A DNA stretch of 64,000 nucleotides from JAKAWQ01 sp035509315 (GCA_035509315.1 DATJLS010000031.1:1-64000), one strand, 5' to 3'. Positions 17,002 to 26,078 are shown, numbered from the stretch's first letter. Notes: generated by a model not told the origin, from the sequence alone. Made by a program: numbers and translations.

Positions 17002-18016
17002 ATCCTCCGCCATGGCCGGGATCCGCGCTTCCGAGGCGCATCACAGCCGCCGCCCGCGGGCTGCGCATGCGATCGGCCAGAATATCGGCCTCATCCTTGC
17101 CGCCGCCATCCTGATCCTCAGCATCATCATCTTCGTCGGGATGTTCGTGATCCAGCAGGGTCGCCTGCCCGGCAATTTCGAGATCACCTCGACCGTCAAC
17201 AACACGATGCCGCTGGCGCTCGCCGCGATCGGCCAGACCATCGTCGTGCTGACGCGCGGCATCGATCTTTCGGTCGGCGGCATCGTCGATCTCACGAACG
17301 CCCTCGCCGCCATCTATCTCGCCGGAAGCGTGGCGCACATGGCCCTCGTCGCCGTGCTGGTGGTGCTGGTCGGGGCCATGGCAGGGCTCGTCAACGGTCT
17401 TCTCGTGGGTCTCGGCCGGCTGCAGCCGATCGTCGTCACGCTTGCCACGCTCTCGATCTTCCAGGGCCTCGCCATCCGCGTCCTGCCTCAACCCGGCGGC
17501 ACGGTTCCGGACGGCTTCACCGCCCTCCTCGTCAACACCAACGGTCCGTTCGCGCTCTTCTTCCTCGTCCTCGCAGCCCTGGGATGGATGGCGCTCCGCC
17601 GCTCGCGCCTCGGCGTCGATATCTTTTCCATCGGCAATGACGAGCCGGCGGCGATCGCCCATGGCGTCAATGTCGTGCGCACGAAGGTTCTCGCCTACAC
17701 CATCGGCGGGGCGCTCTATGCGGTGGCCGGCCTCTTCCTCGCCGCCAACGCCACCTCGGGCGATGCCACCAGCGGCAATGTCTATACCCTCACCTCGATC
17801 GTCGCGACCGTGCTCGGAGGCGTCAGTCTCTTCGGCGGCCGCGGCAGCGCCGTGGGCTCGATCTGCGGCGCCTTCATCACGACGATGATCGTCAACATCC
17901 TCTTCTACGCCCATATCAATCCGCTCTATCAATCCTTCTACGAGGGCCTCTTCCTCGTCATCGCCGTCGTGCTCGGCGCGGCGATCGGGCGCCTCGTCCG
18001 CGGCGGGAGGGCCTGA
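16991..18016 (+). CDS. Sugar ABC transporter permease 1
   Basis: 341 residues; I choose the ATG at 16991, which overlaps the ATPase stop. A frame open further upstream is Arg-rich and lies inside the ATPase gene. About eight to ten membrane helices (GLILAAAILILSIIIFVGMFVI, HMALVAVLVVLVGAMAGLVNGLLVG and others) and the BPD_transp_2 signatures RGIDLSVGGIVDL, GNDEPAAIAHGVNV and SLFGGRGSAVGSICGA. It forms the inner-membrane channel with the next permease; 3 bases separate them. Confidence 0.9.
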   Translation: MPPESSAMAGIRASEAHHSRRPRAAHAIGQNIGLILAAAILILSIIIFVGMFVIQQGRLPGNFEITSTVNNTMPLALAAIGQTIVVLTRGIDLSVGGIVDLTNALAAIYLAGSVAHMALVAVLVVLVGAMAGLVNGLLVGLGRLQPIVVTLATLSIFQGLAIRVLPQPGGTVPDGFTALLVNTNGPFALFFLVLAALGWMALRRSRLGVDIFSIGNDEPAAIAHGVNVVRTKVLAYTIGGALYAVAGLFLAANATSGDATSGNVYTLTSIVATVLGGVSLFGGRGSAVGSICGAFITTMIVNILFYAHINPLYQSFYEGLFLVIAVVLGAAIGRLVRGGRA

Positions 18017-18019
18017 GGA

Positions 18020-18973
18020 ATGCTGGCGCGCCTGACCCCGGACGTGCTGCGCATCCTCGCCGCCTATGGCGCCGCGGTCGCGCTCTTCGTCATCGGCGCC
18101 CTCGTCCATCCCGGTTTCGCGAGCTTTCCGAGCGTCACTTCCATCCTGCTCGTCGCCTCCTTCGTCGGCCTGGTGGCCGCCGGGCAATGCTTCGTCATCC
18201 TGATCGGCGGGATCGATCTCTCGGTGCCGTGGGTGCTGAACGCGGCGGCGATCCTGCTGGCCACCGCCTCTCTCGGGCAGAACGGGCGCGCGCTTTATGC
18301 GATCGCGCTCACCCTCGGCATGGGCGCGCTGGTCGGGCTGGTGAACGGCATCTTCGTCGTCTGGTTCTCCGTGCCGCCGGTGGTGATGACGCTCGCGATG
18401 AATGGCGTCGTCGAGGGGCTCGCGCTCGGCCTTTCCGGTGGAATGACCTGCGCGGCCTGCGCGTCCTACGCCCCGCCGATCGTCGCCGCCGCGGTGCACG
18501 GCGTTTTCTTGGGGATTCCCGCTGCGCTCTGGCTCTGGCTCGTCGTCGTTCTCATCGTTTCCTTCGTGCTCGCCTTCACCCGCTTCGGCCGCGCGACCTA
18601 CGCGATCGGCAACAATGCGCGCGCCGCCTTCCTCGCCGGCGTCAACGTCAACCTGACCACCGTCTTTCTCTATGTCCTGAGCGGGCTCTTCTCGGCGCTG
18701 GCGGGAATCCTGCTCGTCGGCTTCGGCGGACAGGCTTCCCTCGGGATGGGCGATCCCTATCTCTTCCAGTCGATCGCCGCGGTGGTGATCGGCGGCGTCA
18801 GCATCCTCGGCGGCCGCGGCAACTATCTCGGCGCCGCCGCCGGCGCGGTGAGCCTCACCGCGCTCGTCAGCGTCCTGCTCGCGCTGAACATGCCGGAATA
18901 TGGCCGCAGCATCATCTATGGCGTCGTCATTCTCGCCTTGCTCCTGCTTTACGGCCGCGAGCAGCGCGAGTAG
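18020..18973 (+). CDS. Sugar ABC transporter permease 2
   Basis: 317 residues, RBS TGAGGA before ATG. Same fold as the preceding permease with GGIDLSVPWVLNAAAI, GNNARAAFLAGVNV and SILGGRGNYLGAAAGA. Two different permease genes, instead of one used twice, suggests a heterodimeric channel. An oddity is the Cys-containing loop MTCAACASYAPP facing a periplasmic loop. It ends the sugar-transport operon; the next gene is on the other strand 25 bases away. Confidence 0.9.
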   Translation: MLARLTPDVLRILAAYGAAVALFVIGALVHPGFASFPSVTSILLVASFVGLVAAGQCFVILIGGIDLSVPWVLNAAAILLATASLGQNGRALYAIALTLGMGALVGLVNGIFVVWFSVPPVVMTLAMNGVVEGLALGLSGGMTCAACASYAPPIVAAAVHGVFLGIPAALWLWLVVVLIVSFVLAFTRFGRATYAIGNNARAAFLAGVNVNLTTVFLYVLSGLFSALAGILLVGFGGQASLGMGDPYLFQSIAAVVIGGVSILGGRGNYLGAAAGAVSLTALVSVLLALNMPEYGRSIIYGVVILALLLLYGREQRE

Positions 18974-18997
18974 CCCGCGGCCCGCGTTCCTCCGAGA

Positions 18998-20512
18998 TCA
19001 GAGCGCGCGCCAATCCGTGCCCTGCTCGAAGGCATGGGCGGCGCGATAGATCGTGCTTTCATCGAACATGCTGCCGACCAGCATCGCTCCCACGGGCAGG
19101 CCTTCACTCATGCCGCATGGGATCGTCATGGCGGGATGGCCGGTGACATCGAACGGCGCGGTGTTGGGCAGCATCTCGAACGCGCGCTGAATGTAGAGCG
19201 CGAGCGGCGCATCCGCGGAGGGCAGCGGTGTCGCCTTCACCGGCAGGGTCGGCATCAGCAGCAGGTCGCAGGATTCGAGCGCCGTGTCATAGGCCGCCCG
19301 GAGGCGCCGCGCCTGGTTCTGCGCTTTCGCGTAGAAGCGGCCACGGTGATAGCGAATGAAATATTCGCCCAAAAACATCGAGATCTTGAGGCTGTCGGAC
19401 AATTCGTCGGCACGCTGGCGCCAACCCGCATGCGCATCCAGCAGGCTCACGGAATAATGCCCCTTCCAGTTGAAGCCCATGCCGTTGCCGGTCATCATCT
19501 GCGCCTGCAACCCCTCGAGCGCGATCGGGGTCCAGATGTCCTTGCCGATCCTGTGCATCGGCACGTCGATCTCCTGCACTGTCGCGCCCAGGCGCGCGAA
19601 TATCTCACCCGCGGCGCGCACCTTGGCATCGACATCCGGCTCTGAATTCGGCCAGCCGAAACCCTCTCTGACGACACCGATCCTGAGCCCTGCCATGCCT
19701 TTGCCCAACGCTTCCGTGTAGGGCGCGACCTCGGGCGCATATTGCCTTGGGTCGAGTCCGTCCGCCCCGGCCAGCACTTCGAGCAGCAGCGCATTGTCGG
19801 CCACCGTCGCGGTCATCGGCCCGGTATGGTCGATCGTGCTCTCGATCGGCATCACGCCCGTGTAGGGCACGAGTCCCCAGCTCGCCTTCATTCCGTAAAT
19901 GCCGCAGAACGAGGCGGGCATCCGGATCGAGCCGCCCTGGTCGCCGCCGATCGCCATGTCCACCTCGCCGGAAGCGACCAGCGCGCCGCTGCCGGAGGAG
20001 GAGCCGCCGGCCGAGTAGCCGGGCTTGTGCGGGTTGTGCACGGGACCGAGCGCGCCGGTATGGCTGCCGCCAGAGAGGCAGAAATACTCGCAATGCGCCT
20101 TGCCGAGAATCGTTCCCCCTTCGTCCAGGATGCGCGTGACGATGGTCGCGTCGATGTCCGGCACGAAGCCTTCCAGGGTCGAGGCGCCGTTCATCATCGG
20201 CACCCCGGCGAGGCAGATATTGTCCTTGAGCGCGACGGTCTTGCCGGAGAGCTTGCCGCCGGGGGCCCCTTTCACGGTGGTCTTCATGTACCAGGCATTG
20301 AAAGGGTTCTCATGGCCATGAGGCTGGTATCCGGGGGTGCGCGGATATTTCACCGCCGGCTTCTCGTCCGGCAGCGCCTCCACCACGTCGTAGGAAGCGA
20401 AAGAGCCTTCCATCAAAGCGCGGAATTCCTCGAGCCGTTCCGCCGAGAGATTCATCCCGAGATCGGTCACGATCTCACGCAGCTGCTCGGCCGTCGGGCG
20501 CTTGATGGTCAT
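18998..20512 (-). CDS. Amidase-signature enzyme, wide-spectrum amidase type
   Basis: 504-residue amidase-signature hydrolase. Catalytic triad is present: Lys96 in VALKDN, the cis-Ser in AGGSSSGSG (171-173) and nucleophile Ser195 in GGDQGGSIRMPA. The whole-length pattern (SYDVV, ENPFNAWY, GVPMMNG, IDHTGPMTATV, GIVREGFG-like, ANTAPFDVTGHP) matches the Rhodococcus enantioselective amidases that release ammonia from short aliphatic and aromatic amides. No signal peptide, so cytoplasmic. It lies downstream of and on the same strand as a five-gene amide/branched-chain-type ABC transporter, so the two probably form one uptake-and-hydrolysis pathway supplying nitrogen. Confidence 0.9.
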   Translation of the reverse strand: MTIKRPTAEQLREIVTDLGMNLSAERLEEFRALMEGSFASYDVVEALPDEKPAVKYPRTPGYQPHGHENPFNAWYMKTTVKGAPGGKLSGKTVALKDNICLAGVPMMNGASTLEGFVPDIDATIVTRILDEGGTILGKAHCEYFCLSGGSHTGALGPVHNPHKPGYSAGGSSSGSGALVASGEVDMAIGGDQGGSIRMPASFCGIYGMKASWGLVPYTGVMPIESTIDHTGPMTATVADNALLLEVLAGADGLDPRQYAPEVAPYTEALGKGMAGLRIGVVREGFGWPNSEPDVDAKVRAAGEIFARLGATVQEIDVPMHRIGKDIWTPIALEGLQAQMMTGNGMGFNWKGHYSVSLLDAHAGWRQRADELSDSLKISMFLGEYFIRYHRGRFYAKAQNQARRLRAAYDTALESCDLLLMPTLPVKATPLPSADAPLALYIQRAFEMLPNTAPFDVTGHPAMTIPCGMSEGLPVGAMLVGSMFDESTIYRAAHAFEQGTDWRAL

Positions 20513-20554
20513 GCTACCTCTCTTTTCCTCGATTCCATTGCTCGACCGGCCCGT

Positions 20555-21262
20555 TCAACCGGCCATGCCAACGAATTCGGCGACCAGCCCCGGATCGGCG
20601 ACCTCTTCGGGGCCGACTTCGCGGGTGATCACGCCTTTCTGGATGACGAGCACCCGGTCCGCGAGTGCCGCGATGAACTGCAGATCCTGCTCGACCAGCA
20701 GCATCGTGATCTGGCGGACCCGGCGCATTTCCTGCAAGGTCTCGATCATCTCCTCGACGATCGATGGCTGGATGCCTTCGGTCGGCTCGTCGAGCAGAAT
20801 GAGCTTGGGATCGCCGCAGAGACACCGCGCGAGAGCGAGCAATTGCTGCTCGCCGCCGGAGAGAGCGCCGCCTGGCCGGTCCAGCAGCGGGGCGAGGCGG
20901 GGGAAGAGGGAAAGCGCCTCCTCCATCGCGCGCCGCTCGCCGGCGCGGGCAAGAATGCAGCCCATGCGCAGATTGTCGCGCACGCTGAGGGTGGGGAAGA
21001 TCTCCCGCCCCTGCGGCACATAGCCGAGGCCCGCGCGGGCGCGCACGGACGTGCTGGCGCGCGTGATGTCCTGGCCGGCGAAGGTCACGGTGCCGGCGGT
21101 TGCCGGCAGGTACCCCATCAGCGCTTTCAGCAGCGTCGTCTTGCCCATGCCGTTATGGCCGAGGATGCCGACGAAGCTGCCCGAAGCCGCGTGCAGGCTG
21201 ATCCCGCCGAGGATCGGGATGCGGCCGTATCCCGCATGCAAGGTCCTGACATCCAGCATCAT
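20555..21262 (-). CDS. Amide/branched-chain-type ABC transporter ATPase (LivF/UrtE-like)
   Basis: About 235 residues from ATG 21262, one base after the stop of the gene upstream. ABC ATPase: Walker A GHNGMGKTT, signature LSGGEQQ, Walker B LILLDEPTEGIQP and the H-loop replaced by VEQD (EQDLQF), as is common in the LivF/UrtE group. It pairs with the next ATPase to drive the permeases. In LivF/UrtE proteins the GYVPQGREIFPTLSV segment is typical and is seen here. Genes upstream and downstream are transcribed together; the amidase follows. Confidence 0.9.
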   Translation of the reverse strand: MMLDVRTLHAGYGRIPILGGISLHAASGSFVGILGHNGMGKTTLLKALMGYLPATAGTVTFAGQDITRASTSVRARAGLGYVPQGREIFPTLSVRDNLRMGCILARAGERRAMEEALSLFPRLAPLLDRPGGALSGGEQQLLALARCLCGDPKLILLDEPTEGIQPSIVEEMIETLQEMRRVRQITMLLVEQDLQFIAALADRVLVIQKGVITREVGPEEVADPGLVAEFVGMAG

Positions 21263-21263
21263 C

Positions 21264-21986
21264 TCACGCGGCTTTCTTGCCGAGATAGACATCGCGCACG
21301 GCCTGGTGGGTCAGCACCCGCTCCACGTCGTCCTCGATCAGGATGCGGCCGCGATTGAAGACGGTGACGGTGCGCGCGATCATGCGGATGAACTGCATGT
21401 CGTGCTCGACGACGATCAGCGCCTGGGCGCGGTTGATCTCGCGGATCAGCTCGGAGGTGCGCACCACCTCCTCATGTGTCATGCCGGCGGCCGGCTCGTC
21501 GAGCAGGATCAGCTCGGGCTCCTGCGCCAGCACCGTCCCGATCTCGACCCATTGGCGCTGGCCATGGGCGAGCTGACCGACGATCCGCCGCGCGATCTCG
21601 GCGAGGCCGAGGCGGGTGAGCACCTGATCGACCATCGCGCGCGCCTGGCGGGCGGACTTGCCGCGGCGTGCCGCGACGAACACATTCTCCGCGACCGAGA
21701 GCCCGTTGAACACGTTCGGCACCTGGGTCTTGATGCCGACGGCGAGCCGCGCGATCTCATGCGGCCTCGCGCCGGTGATGTCACGGCCACGGAACAGCAC
21801 GCGCCCCGCGGTCGGGCGCAGCTGACCGGTCAGCATCTTGAAGAAGGTGCTCTTGCCGGCGCCGTTCGGCCCGATGAGGCAGCGCAGCTCGCGCTCGCCG
21901 AGGCCGAAATCGACAGTGTCGACGGCCGTGACGCCGCCGAAGCGCATGCTCACGCCGCGCGCCTCGAGCAGCGGAACGCCGGTCAC
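21264..21986 (-). CDS. Amide/branched-chain-type ABC transporter ATPase (LivG/UrtD-like)
   Basis: About 240 residues from a GTG at 21986 that overlaps the permease stop (GTGA). The longer open frame to 22307 is Arg/Pro-rich and lies inside the permease gene, so I reject it. Walker A GPNGAGKST, degenerate signature LAHGQRQ (as in UrtD), Walker B LILLDEPAAGM and EHDMQF H-loop. LAHGQRQWVEIG is a hallmark of the UrtD (urea/amide) branch in contrast to LivG, which supports urea or amides as substrate. Confidence 0.88.
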   Translation of the reverse strand: MTGVPLLEARGVSMRFGGVTAVDTVDFGLGERELRCLIGPNGAGKSTFFKMLTGQLRPTAGRVLFRGRDITGARPHEIARLAVGIKTQVPNVFNGLSVAENVFVAARRGKSARQARAMVDQVLTRLGLAEIARRIVGQLAHGQRQWVEIGTVLAQEPELILLDEPAAGMTHEEVVRTSELIREINRAQALIVVEHDMQFIRMIARTVTVFNRGRILIEDDVERVLTHQAVRDVYLGKKAA

Positions 21987-22999
21987 GGCCGCGCCTCCAC
22001 GGCCGCCGGCGCCGGATCGGGCGCGGGTCTCGCGGCGATGCGCTCCGCGAGCAGGCCGAGGCTCGGCAGGACGCCGCGCGGGATCAGCAGCACGAAGGCG
22101 AGCAGCACGATTCCGAGAATGAGATTGGCATTGAATGTCTGCTGCGTGCCGATGGCGATGATGAGATACTGCACGGCAACGGCACCGAGGATCGGGCCGA
22201 TCAGGGTGCCGAGCCCGCCGAGCAGAACGAAGATGATCACCTGCGCGGCCTGCTGCAGCCCGAACACGGTGGGGCTGACGAACCCGCCCCAGTTGGTGAA
22301 GAGGCAACCCGCGAGGCCCGCGATTCCGCCGCCGATCGCGAAGGTGATGGTCTTGTAGAGCCGCGGGTCATAGCCGAGCAGCATGGCGCGCGTCTCATTC
22401 TCGCGGATCGCCACCACCACGCGGCCGAACTTCGTCGCCAGCAGCCCGCGCAGCAACGCATAGACCATCACCAGGAGAACCGCAGCGACACCGTAAAGTG
22501 CTGCGGGCGAGAGCTGATTGTCCGGCTGGCCGGGCACATTGAGCGGCGGCACGGAGGGAATGCCGTTGAACCCGCCCAGCGCCGCCTGACCGATCCGCCA
22601 GGCATCGCCGGCGGTGGAGTTGGCGACGTTGAAGAGGATCACCGTCACCGTGAGCGTGATCACGCCCACATAGGCATCGCTGATCCGGCCATAGAACATG
22701 AAATAGCCGAGCAGTGCCGCGAACAGGGTTGGCACGAGGATCGCCAGCGCAAGCGGCAAAGTGCTTTCGCCGAGATCGATCGCGGCGATCGCATAGGCAT
22801 AGCCGCCCAGCCCGAAAAAGGCGGACTGGCCGAAGCTCATGATCCCGCCATAGCCCCAGATGAAGCCCTGGCTCAGCGCCAGCACCGCCATCGAAATGAA
22901 AAGCGTCGCCTGCACCAGCCCGAAGAGGCCGGCGATCATCGGCAGCCCGGCCAGGACCACGATCATCAGCGCGAGCGTGGCGAGGAAGCTGCGCGACAT
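21983..22999 (-). CDS. Amide/branched-chain-type ABC transporter permease (LivM/UrtC-like)
   Basis: 338 residues, ATG at 22999 two bases after the previous stop. About ten membrane helices; QGFIWGYGGIMSFGQSAFFGLGGYAYAI is the LivM/UrtC core motif, with LGGLGTLIGPILGA later. The C-terminal tail is Pro/Ala-rich. Forms the channel with the next permease. Confidence 0.9.
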   Translation of the reverse strand: MSRSFLATLALMIVVLAGLPMIAGLFGLVQATLFISMAVLALSQGFIWGYGGIMSFGQSAFFGLGGYAYAIAAIDLGESTLPLALAILVPTLFAALLGYFMFYGRISDAYVGVITLTVTVILFNVANSTAGDAWRIGQAALGGFNGIPSVPPLNVPGQPDNQLSPAALYGVAAVLLVMVYALLRGLLATKFGRVVVAIRENETRAMLLGYDPRLYKTITFAIGGGIAGLAGCLFTNWGGFVSPTVFGLQQAAQVIIFVLLGGLGTLIGPILGAVAVQYLIIAIGTQQTFNANLILGIVLLAFVLLIPRGVLPSLGLLAERIAARPAPDPAPAAVEARP

Positions 23000-23001
23000 G
23001 C

Positions 23002-23865
23002 TCAGATGCTCCGCCGGAAGAAGCGGCCGGTGATTCCCTGCGGAAGCATGCGGATCATCACGACGGCGAAGAGCAGCAGCGCCACCTGCCCGAAGACCGG
23101 CGTGGTCCAGAACGTCACCACCTGGTCGATCGTGCCGAACAGGGTGGAGGCGAGCGTGCTTCCGGTGATGGTTGCGGCGCCGCCGCCCAGAACCGTGATG
23201 AAGGCCCTGGCGACATAGGCCGCGCCCATGCCCGGCGCCACGCCCGACACGGGCGCGATCACCCCGCCCGCAAGGCCGGTGAGCGCCGCGCCGAGACCGA
23301 ATGTCGCCATATAGACCCGGCCCGGCGGCACGCCGAGCGCTGCCGCCATCTCGGGATTCTGCATCGTCGCCCGCACGATCAGGCCGAATTTCGTCGCGCG
23401 CAGCAGCACGAAGAGCCCGAGCACGGTCAGGAGCGCGACGATGATCGTGAAGACGCTGTAGAGGCTCGCGTTATAGGGCCCGATCGCGAAACTGCCGAGC
23501 GGGGCCGAGACGCCGCGCACGGTGGTGCCGAAAATCGAGGTCACCAGCCCGATCAGCCCGAGGCTCAATCCCCAGGTGGCGAGCATGGTGTCGATCATCC
23601 GGCCATAGAGGAAACGGATCAGCGTGCGTTCGACCAGGAGGCCGAACAGGCCGACGAAGAGCGGAGCGATGATCAGCATCGCCACCCAGAGATTCACTCC
23701 GGCATGGGCGCTGACGACGGTGGCATAGGCCCCGAGCATCAGGAACTCGCCATGGGCGAGGTTGATGATGCGCATCAGCCCGTAGATCATTCCGAGCCCG
23801 ATTACGAGCAGAAGCAGCTCGGCAATGCTCGTCAGGACATTGAACCCGATCAGGGCCGCGAGCAC
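23002..23865 (-). CDS. Amide/branched-chain-type ABC transporter permease (LivH/UrtB-like)
   Basis: 287 residues from a GTG start at 23865, 7 bases after the stop of the binding protein gene. Eight or so membrane helices; GLGMIYGLMRIINLAHGEFLMLGAY and VLGGGAATITGSTLAS are LivH/UrtB signatures. UrtB-type proteins are often longer with a periplasmic N-domain; here the length is that of LivH. Together with the second permease it forms the translocation path. Confidence 0.9.
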   Translation of the reverse strand: MLAALIGFNVLTSIAELLLLVIGLGMIYGLMRIINLAHGEFLMLGAYATVVSAHAGVNLWVAMLIIAPLFVGLFGLLVERTLIRFLYGRMIDTMLATWGLSLGLIGLVTSIFGTTVRGVSAPLGSFAIGPYNASLYSVFTIIVALLTVLGLFVLLRATKFGLIVRATMQNPEMAAALGVPPGRVYMATFGLGAALTGLAGGVIAPVSGVAPGMGAAYVARAFITVLGGGAATITGSTLASTLFGTIDQVVTFWTTPVFGQVALLLFAVVMIRMLPQGITGRFFRRSI

Positions 23866-23872
23866 GGCGGGG

Positions 23873-25105
23873 CTATGCCTTGACGTCGACGACGAACTGC
23901 TTGTCTGTGCGCGGGAATTTGACGAGGTTGCAGACCGCCTGCGTATCGGCCGGTTCCTGGTGCGGATAGGTTGCGATCACGTCCCATTTCCCCCCCGTCG
24001 CCTTGCCGAGATAGGCGTTGCGGATGGTCTGGTGGGAGGCGGGATCGATCGCCACCGGGCCCGACGGCCCGGCGAAGGAGATCCCCGTGTCGAGCGCCTT
24101 GATCACCTTCGCCCGCGCGAGCGAGCCGGCCTTCTGCACCGCCTGCGCCCAGAGATGGAAGCCCTCGTATGTCGTTGCCGCCGGCTCGCCGATATAGGGC
24201 ACATTGGCGCCGAATTTCTGGTGGATGGCGCCCACGAACGCGTTGTTCGCCGGCGTGGAGAGCTCCTGGAAATAGCCATAGCCGCTGACGATTCCGTCGG
24301 TGACGGCGGGATCGAGGGTCGCGAGCTCGTTCACCAGCCCGAACGTTGTCGAGGCGATCGGCACCTTGCCCTTCATCCCCACCGCGGCCCATTGCCGGTA
24401 GAAGGCGGTGTGATTCGAGCCGACCAGCGCCGAGAGCAGCACATCGGGCTTCGCCGTTTCGATCTTGCTGATGCTGGCGGTGAAGGAGGTTACGTCCAGC
24501 GGAAAGAACTCCACCGCCTGCACCGTGCCGCCGCCGTCACGGGCATATTTCGCCATCCACTTGGCTGTGATCTGGCCGTAATTATAGTCGGCGGCGATGA
24601 TATAGACCTTCTTGCCCCAGGTCTTGAGCGCATATTCGACGAGCTTGCTCACCGTCTGCGCGGGCGTGGTGCCGGTGCAGTAGCAATCGATATCGCAGAC
24701 CCCGCCCTCGTACAGCACGTTATAGAAATAGAGCACGCGATAGCGGTCGAACACCGGCCGGATCGCCTCGCGCGAGGCCGAGGTGATGCCGCCATGCACG
24801 ACATCCACCCGATCCTGCAGCGCGAGCCGCTGGGCATATTGCGAGTAGAGCGCGATCGTCGATTGGGTATCGTAGTTGATGAGATCGATCTTGCGTCCGA
24901 GCAGCCCGCCGCTGCCGTTCACCTCATCGACGGCGAGGCGAACGGCATCGAACATCGGCTGGCCCGTGCTGCCGATCGGGCCTGAAAGATCAAGCAGGCT
25001 GCCGACCTTGATCGGCGCTGCCGCGCGCGCGATGCGCGGGGCAGCAAGCGGCGCGGCGAGGGCCGCAGACCCGAGTTGAAGAAACTGCCTGCGTCTCACC
25101 GTCAT
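23873..25105 (-). CDS. Amide/urea-type ABC transporter substrate-binding protein
   Basis: About 410 residues. I choose the ATG at 25105, since GAGG sits 7-8 bases upstream, over a GTG at 25111. A Tat-type leader (RRRQFLQLGSAALAAPLAAPRIARA) exports it. The mature protein is a type-I periplasmic binding fold (peripla_BP_5/UrtA/AmiC/FmdD group): IKVGSLLDLSGPIGSTG, DYNYGQITAKWMAKYARDGG and YEGFHLWAQAVQKAG. A Cys-rich loop GVCDIDCYCTG is typical of the short-chain-amide branch. The first gene of the operon; tandem 14-bp repeats lie just upstream. Confidence 0.9.
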   Translation of the reverse strand: MTVRRRQFLQLGSAALAAPLAAPRIARAAAPIKVGSLLDLSGPIGSTGQPMFDAVRLAVDEVNGSGGLLGRKIDLINYDTQSTIALYSQYAQRLALQDRVDVVHGGITSASREAIRPVFDRYRVLYFYNVLYEGGVCDIDCYCTGTTPAQTVSKLVEYALKTWGKKVYIIAADYNYGQITAKWMAKYARDGGGTVQAVEFFPLDVTSFTASISKIETAKPDVLLSALVGSNHTAFYRQWAAVGMKGKVPIASTTFGLVNELATLDPAVTDGIVSGYGYFQELSTPANNAFVGAIHQKFGANVPYIGEPAATTYEGFHLWAQAVQKAGSLARAKVIKALDTGISFAGPSGPVAIDPASHQTIRNAYLGKATGGKWDVIATYPHQEPADTQAVCNLVKFPRTDKQFVVDVKA

Positions 25106-25152
25106 GCGCACGCCTCATCTTTCGTTGGCTCGCCGGAGCAAGGGGACAATTG

Positions 25153-25222
25153 CCGAAAACGCTCGATCGGAAACCTTCGACCGAAAACCTTCGACCGAAA
25201 ACCTTCGATCGAAAACGCTTAC
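25153..25222. repeat. Five tandem 14-bp units upstream of amide transporter
   Basis: Units: CCGAAAACGCTCGA, TCGGAAACCTTCGA, CCGAAAACCTTCGA twice, then TCGAAAACGCTTAC. The two middle units are identical. Junctions read TTCGAYCGAA, a near-palindrome. The array lies 48-117 bases before the start codon of the binding-protein gene, that is, in its promoter region, so it may be a multi-site operator or simply a slippage array. Confidence 0.75.
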
Positions 25223-25403
25223 GCAAGGCGCGTGCCATGGCTCGCGCCTTTCCGATACCGGGCCCATGACACGGACATCGTTGTGTATAGCGCCCGCTCT
25301 CGGCGATCGTGCCCGCCGTTATCCGGGATCGGAATGTGCCCAATCCTTGAGCGGATGCCTACGTTCGGAGCCCTTCGCGGATCGATCGCGCATGACGAAA
25401 GGA

Positions 25404-25448
25404 GGCGGACTCACGGCAGCTCTGAATCGCGCGAGAAGAAGGATGAGG
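25404..25448 (+). repeat. Dispersed short repeat, copy 1
   Basis: Copy of a four-member intergenic repeat (others near 28047, 42739 and 47539). The core is a GG-C/T-GGA start, a CGCA/GGCA block, then TCTGAATCGCGCGAGAA. This copy aligns with the copy at 42739 over about 45 bases. It follows the 3' end of the chromate transporter gene region. Confidence 0.6.
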
Positions 25449-25534
25449 GAGAGCGCGGGCGATTTCCTTCCGTCCGGGAACCGCTCCGCGCCACTTTTCG
25501 GGCCGCCGCAAGCAGTGCGTGCAGCCGGTACTGC

Positions 25535-26071
25535 TCAAATTGCGAGAATCATCCTGGCAATGAGAAAAATTCCCGCTCCCGCGCTGAGCAGCAGCAGCGG
25601 ATTGATCCGCGTCGCCAACAGGATTCCGGTGGAGGCGAAGGCGATCGCCTGCGCGAGAAAGCCGCCTTCGAGCGAGCGCAGCAGCACATAGACCGCCGCC
25701 AGAATCATTCCCGCGGCGACCGGCCGCAGCCCGCTTTCCAGCGCCTTCTGCCAGCGCGCGCCCGGATTGCGGGTCCAGAGATGGGCGACGAAGTAGATCA
25801 GAAAGGTCGTCGGGCCAAAGATGGCGATGGTGGCGACGATCGCGCCGGGCACGCCGGCGACGTCCCAGCCGATCAGCGTCACCAGCAGCGAGCCGGGACC
25901 CGGCGCCATCCGCGAAATGGCAAAGGCGTTGAGGAACTGCGCCTTCGTCATCCAATGATGCACATCGACGACCTGGCGCTGAATATCCGCGACGATCGTC
26001 TGTCCTCCCCCGATGGTCGCGATCGAGAGCGGCGCGAAAACAGCGAACAGGCTGAGAAGGACTTTGGGCAT
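25535..26071 (-). CDS. chrA: Chromate transporter, second half-size subunit
   Basis: 178 residues, ATG at 26071 with AAGGA before it. One chromate_transp domain: FAPLSIATIGGGQTIVADIQRQVV, AFAISRMAPGPGSLLVTLIGWDVAG and three or four more membrane helices. It is the short-chain CHR type, in which two single-domain proteins are encoded side by side. With the gene upstream it would form a proton-linked exporter of chromate (or related oxyanions). A 263-bp inverted-repeat element lies between the two genes, so they may no longer be tightly co-translated, and the ribosome site is made of bases at the element border. Confidence 0.85.
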   Translation of the reverse strand: MPKVLLSLFAVFAPLSIATIGGGQTIVADIQRQVVDVHHWMTKAQFLNAFAISRMAPGPGSLLVTLIGWDVAGVPGAIVATIAIFGPTTFLIYFVAHLWTRNPGARWQKALESGLRPVAAGMILAAVYVLLRSLEGGFLAQAIAFASTGILLATRINPLLLLSAGAGIFLIARMILAI

Positions 26072-26078
26072 GTCCTTA

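Larger units (their letters stand above)
25106..25534. other. Intergenic region with tandem repeats
   Basis: About 430 bases between the amide-binding-protein gene (leftward, promoter here) and the 3' end of the chromate transporter genes. It holds the 14-bp tandem repeats at 25153-25222 and one copy of the dispersed ~45-bp repeat at 25404-25448. No gene is supported; frames on both strands are Arg/Ser-rich. Confidence 0.5.

Noticed and set aside
15448..18499. Long minus-strand frames opposite the sugar ABC genes
   Set aside because: Acidic/Arg-rich antisense shadows (GADDEERDRGA-like) without domain signatures.
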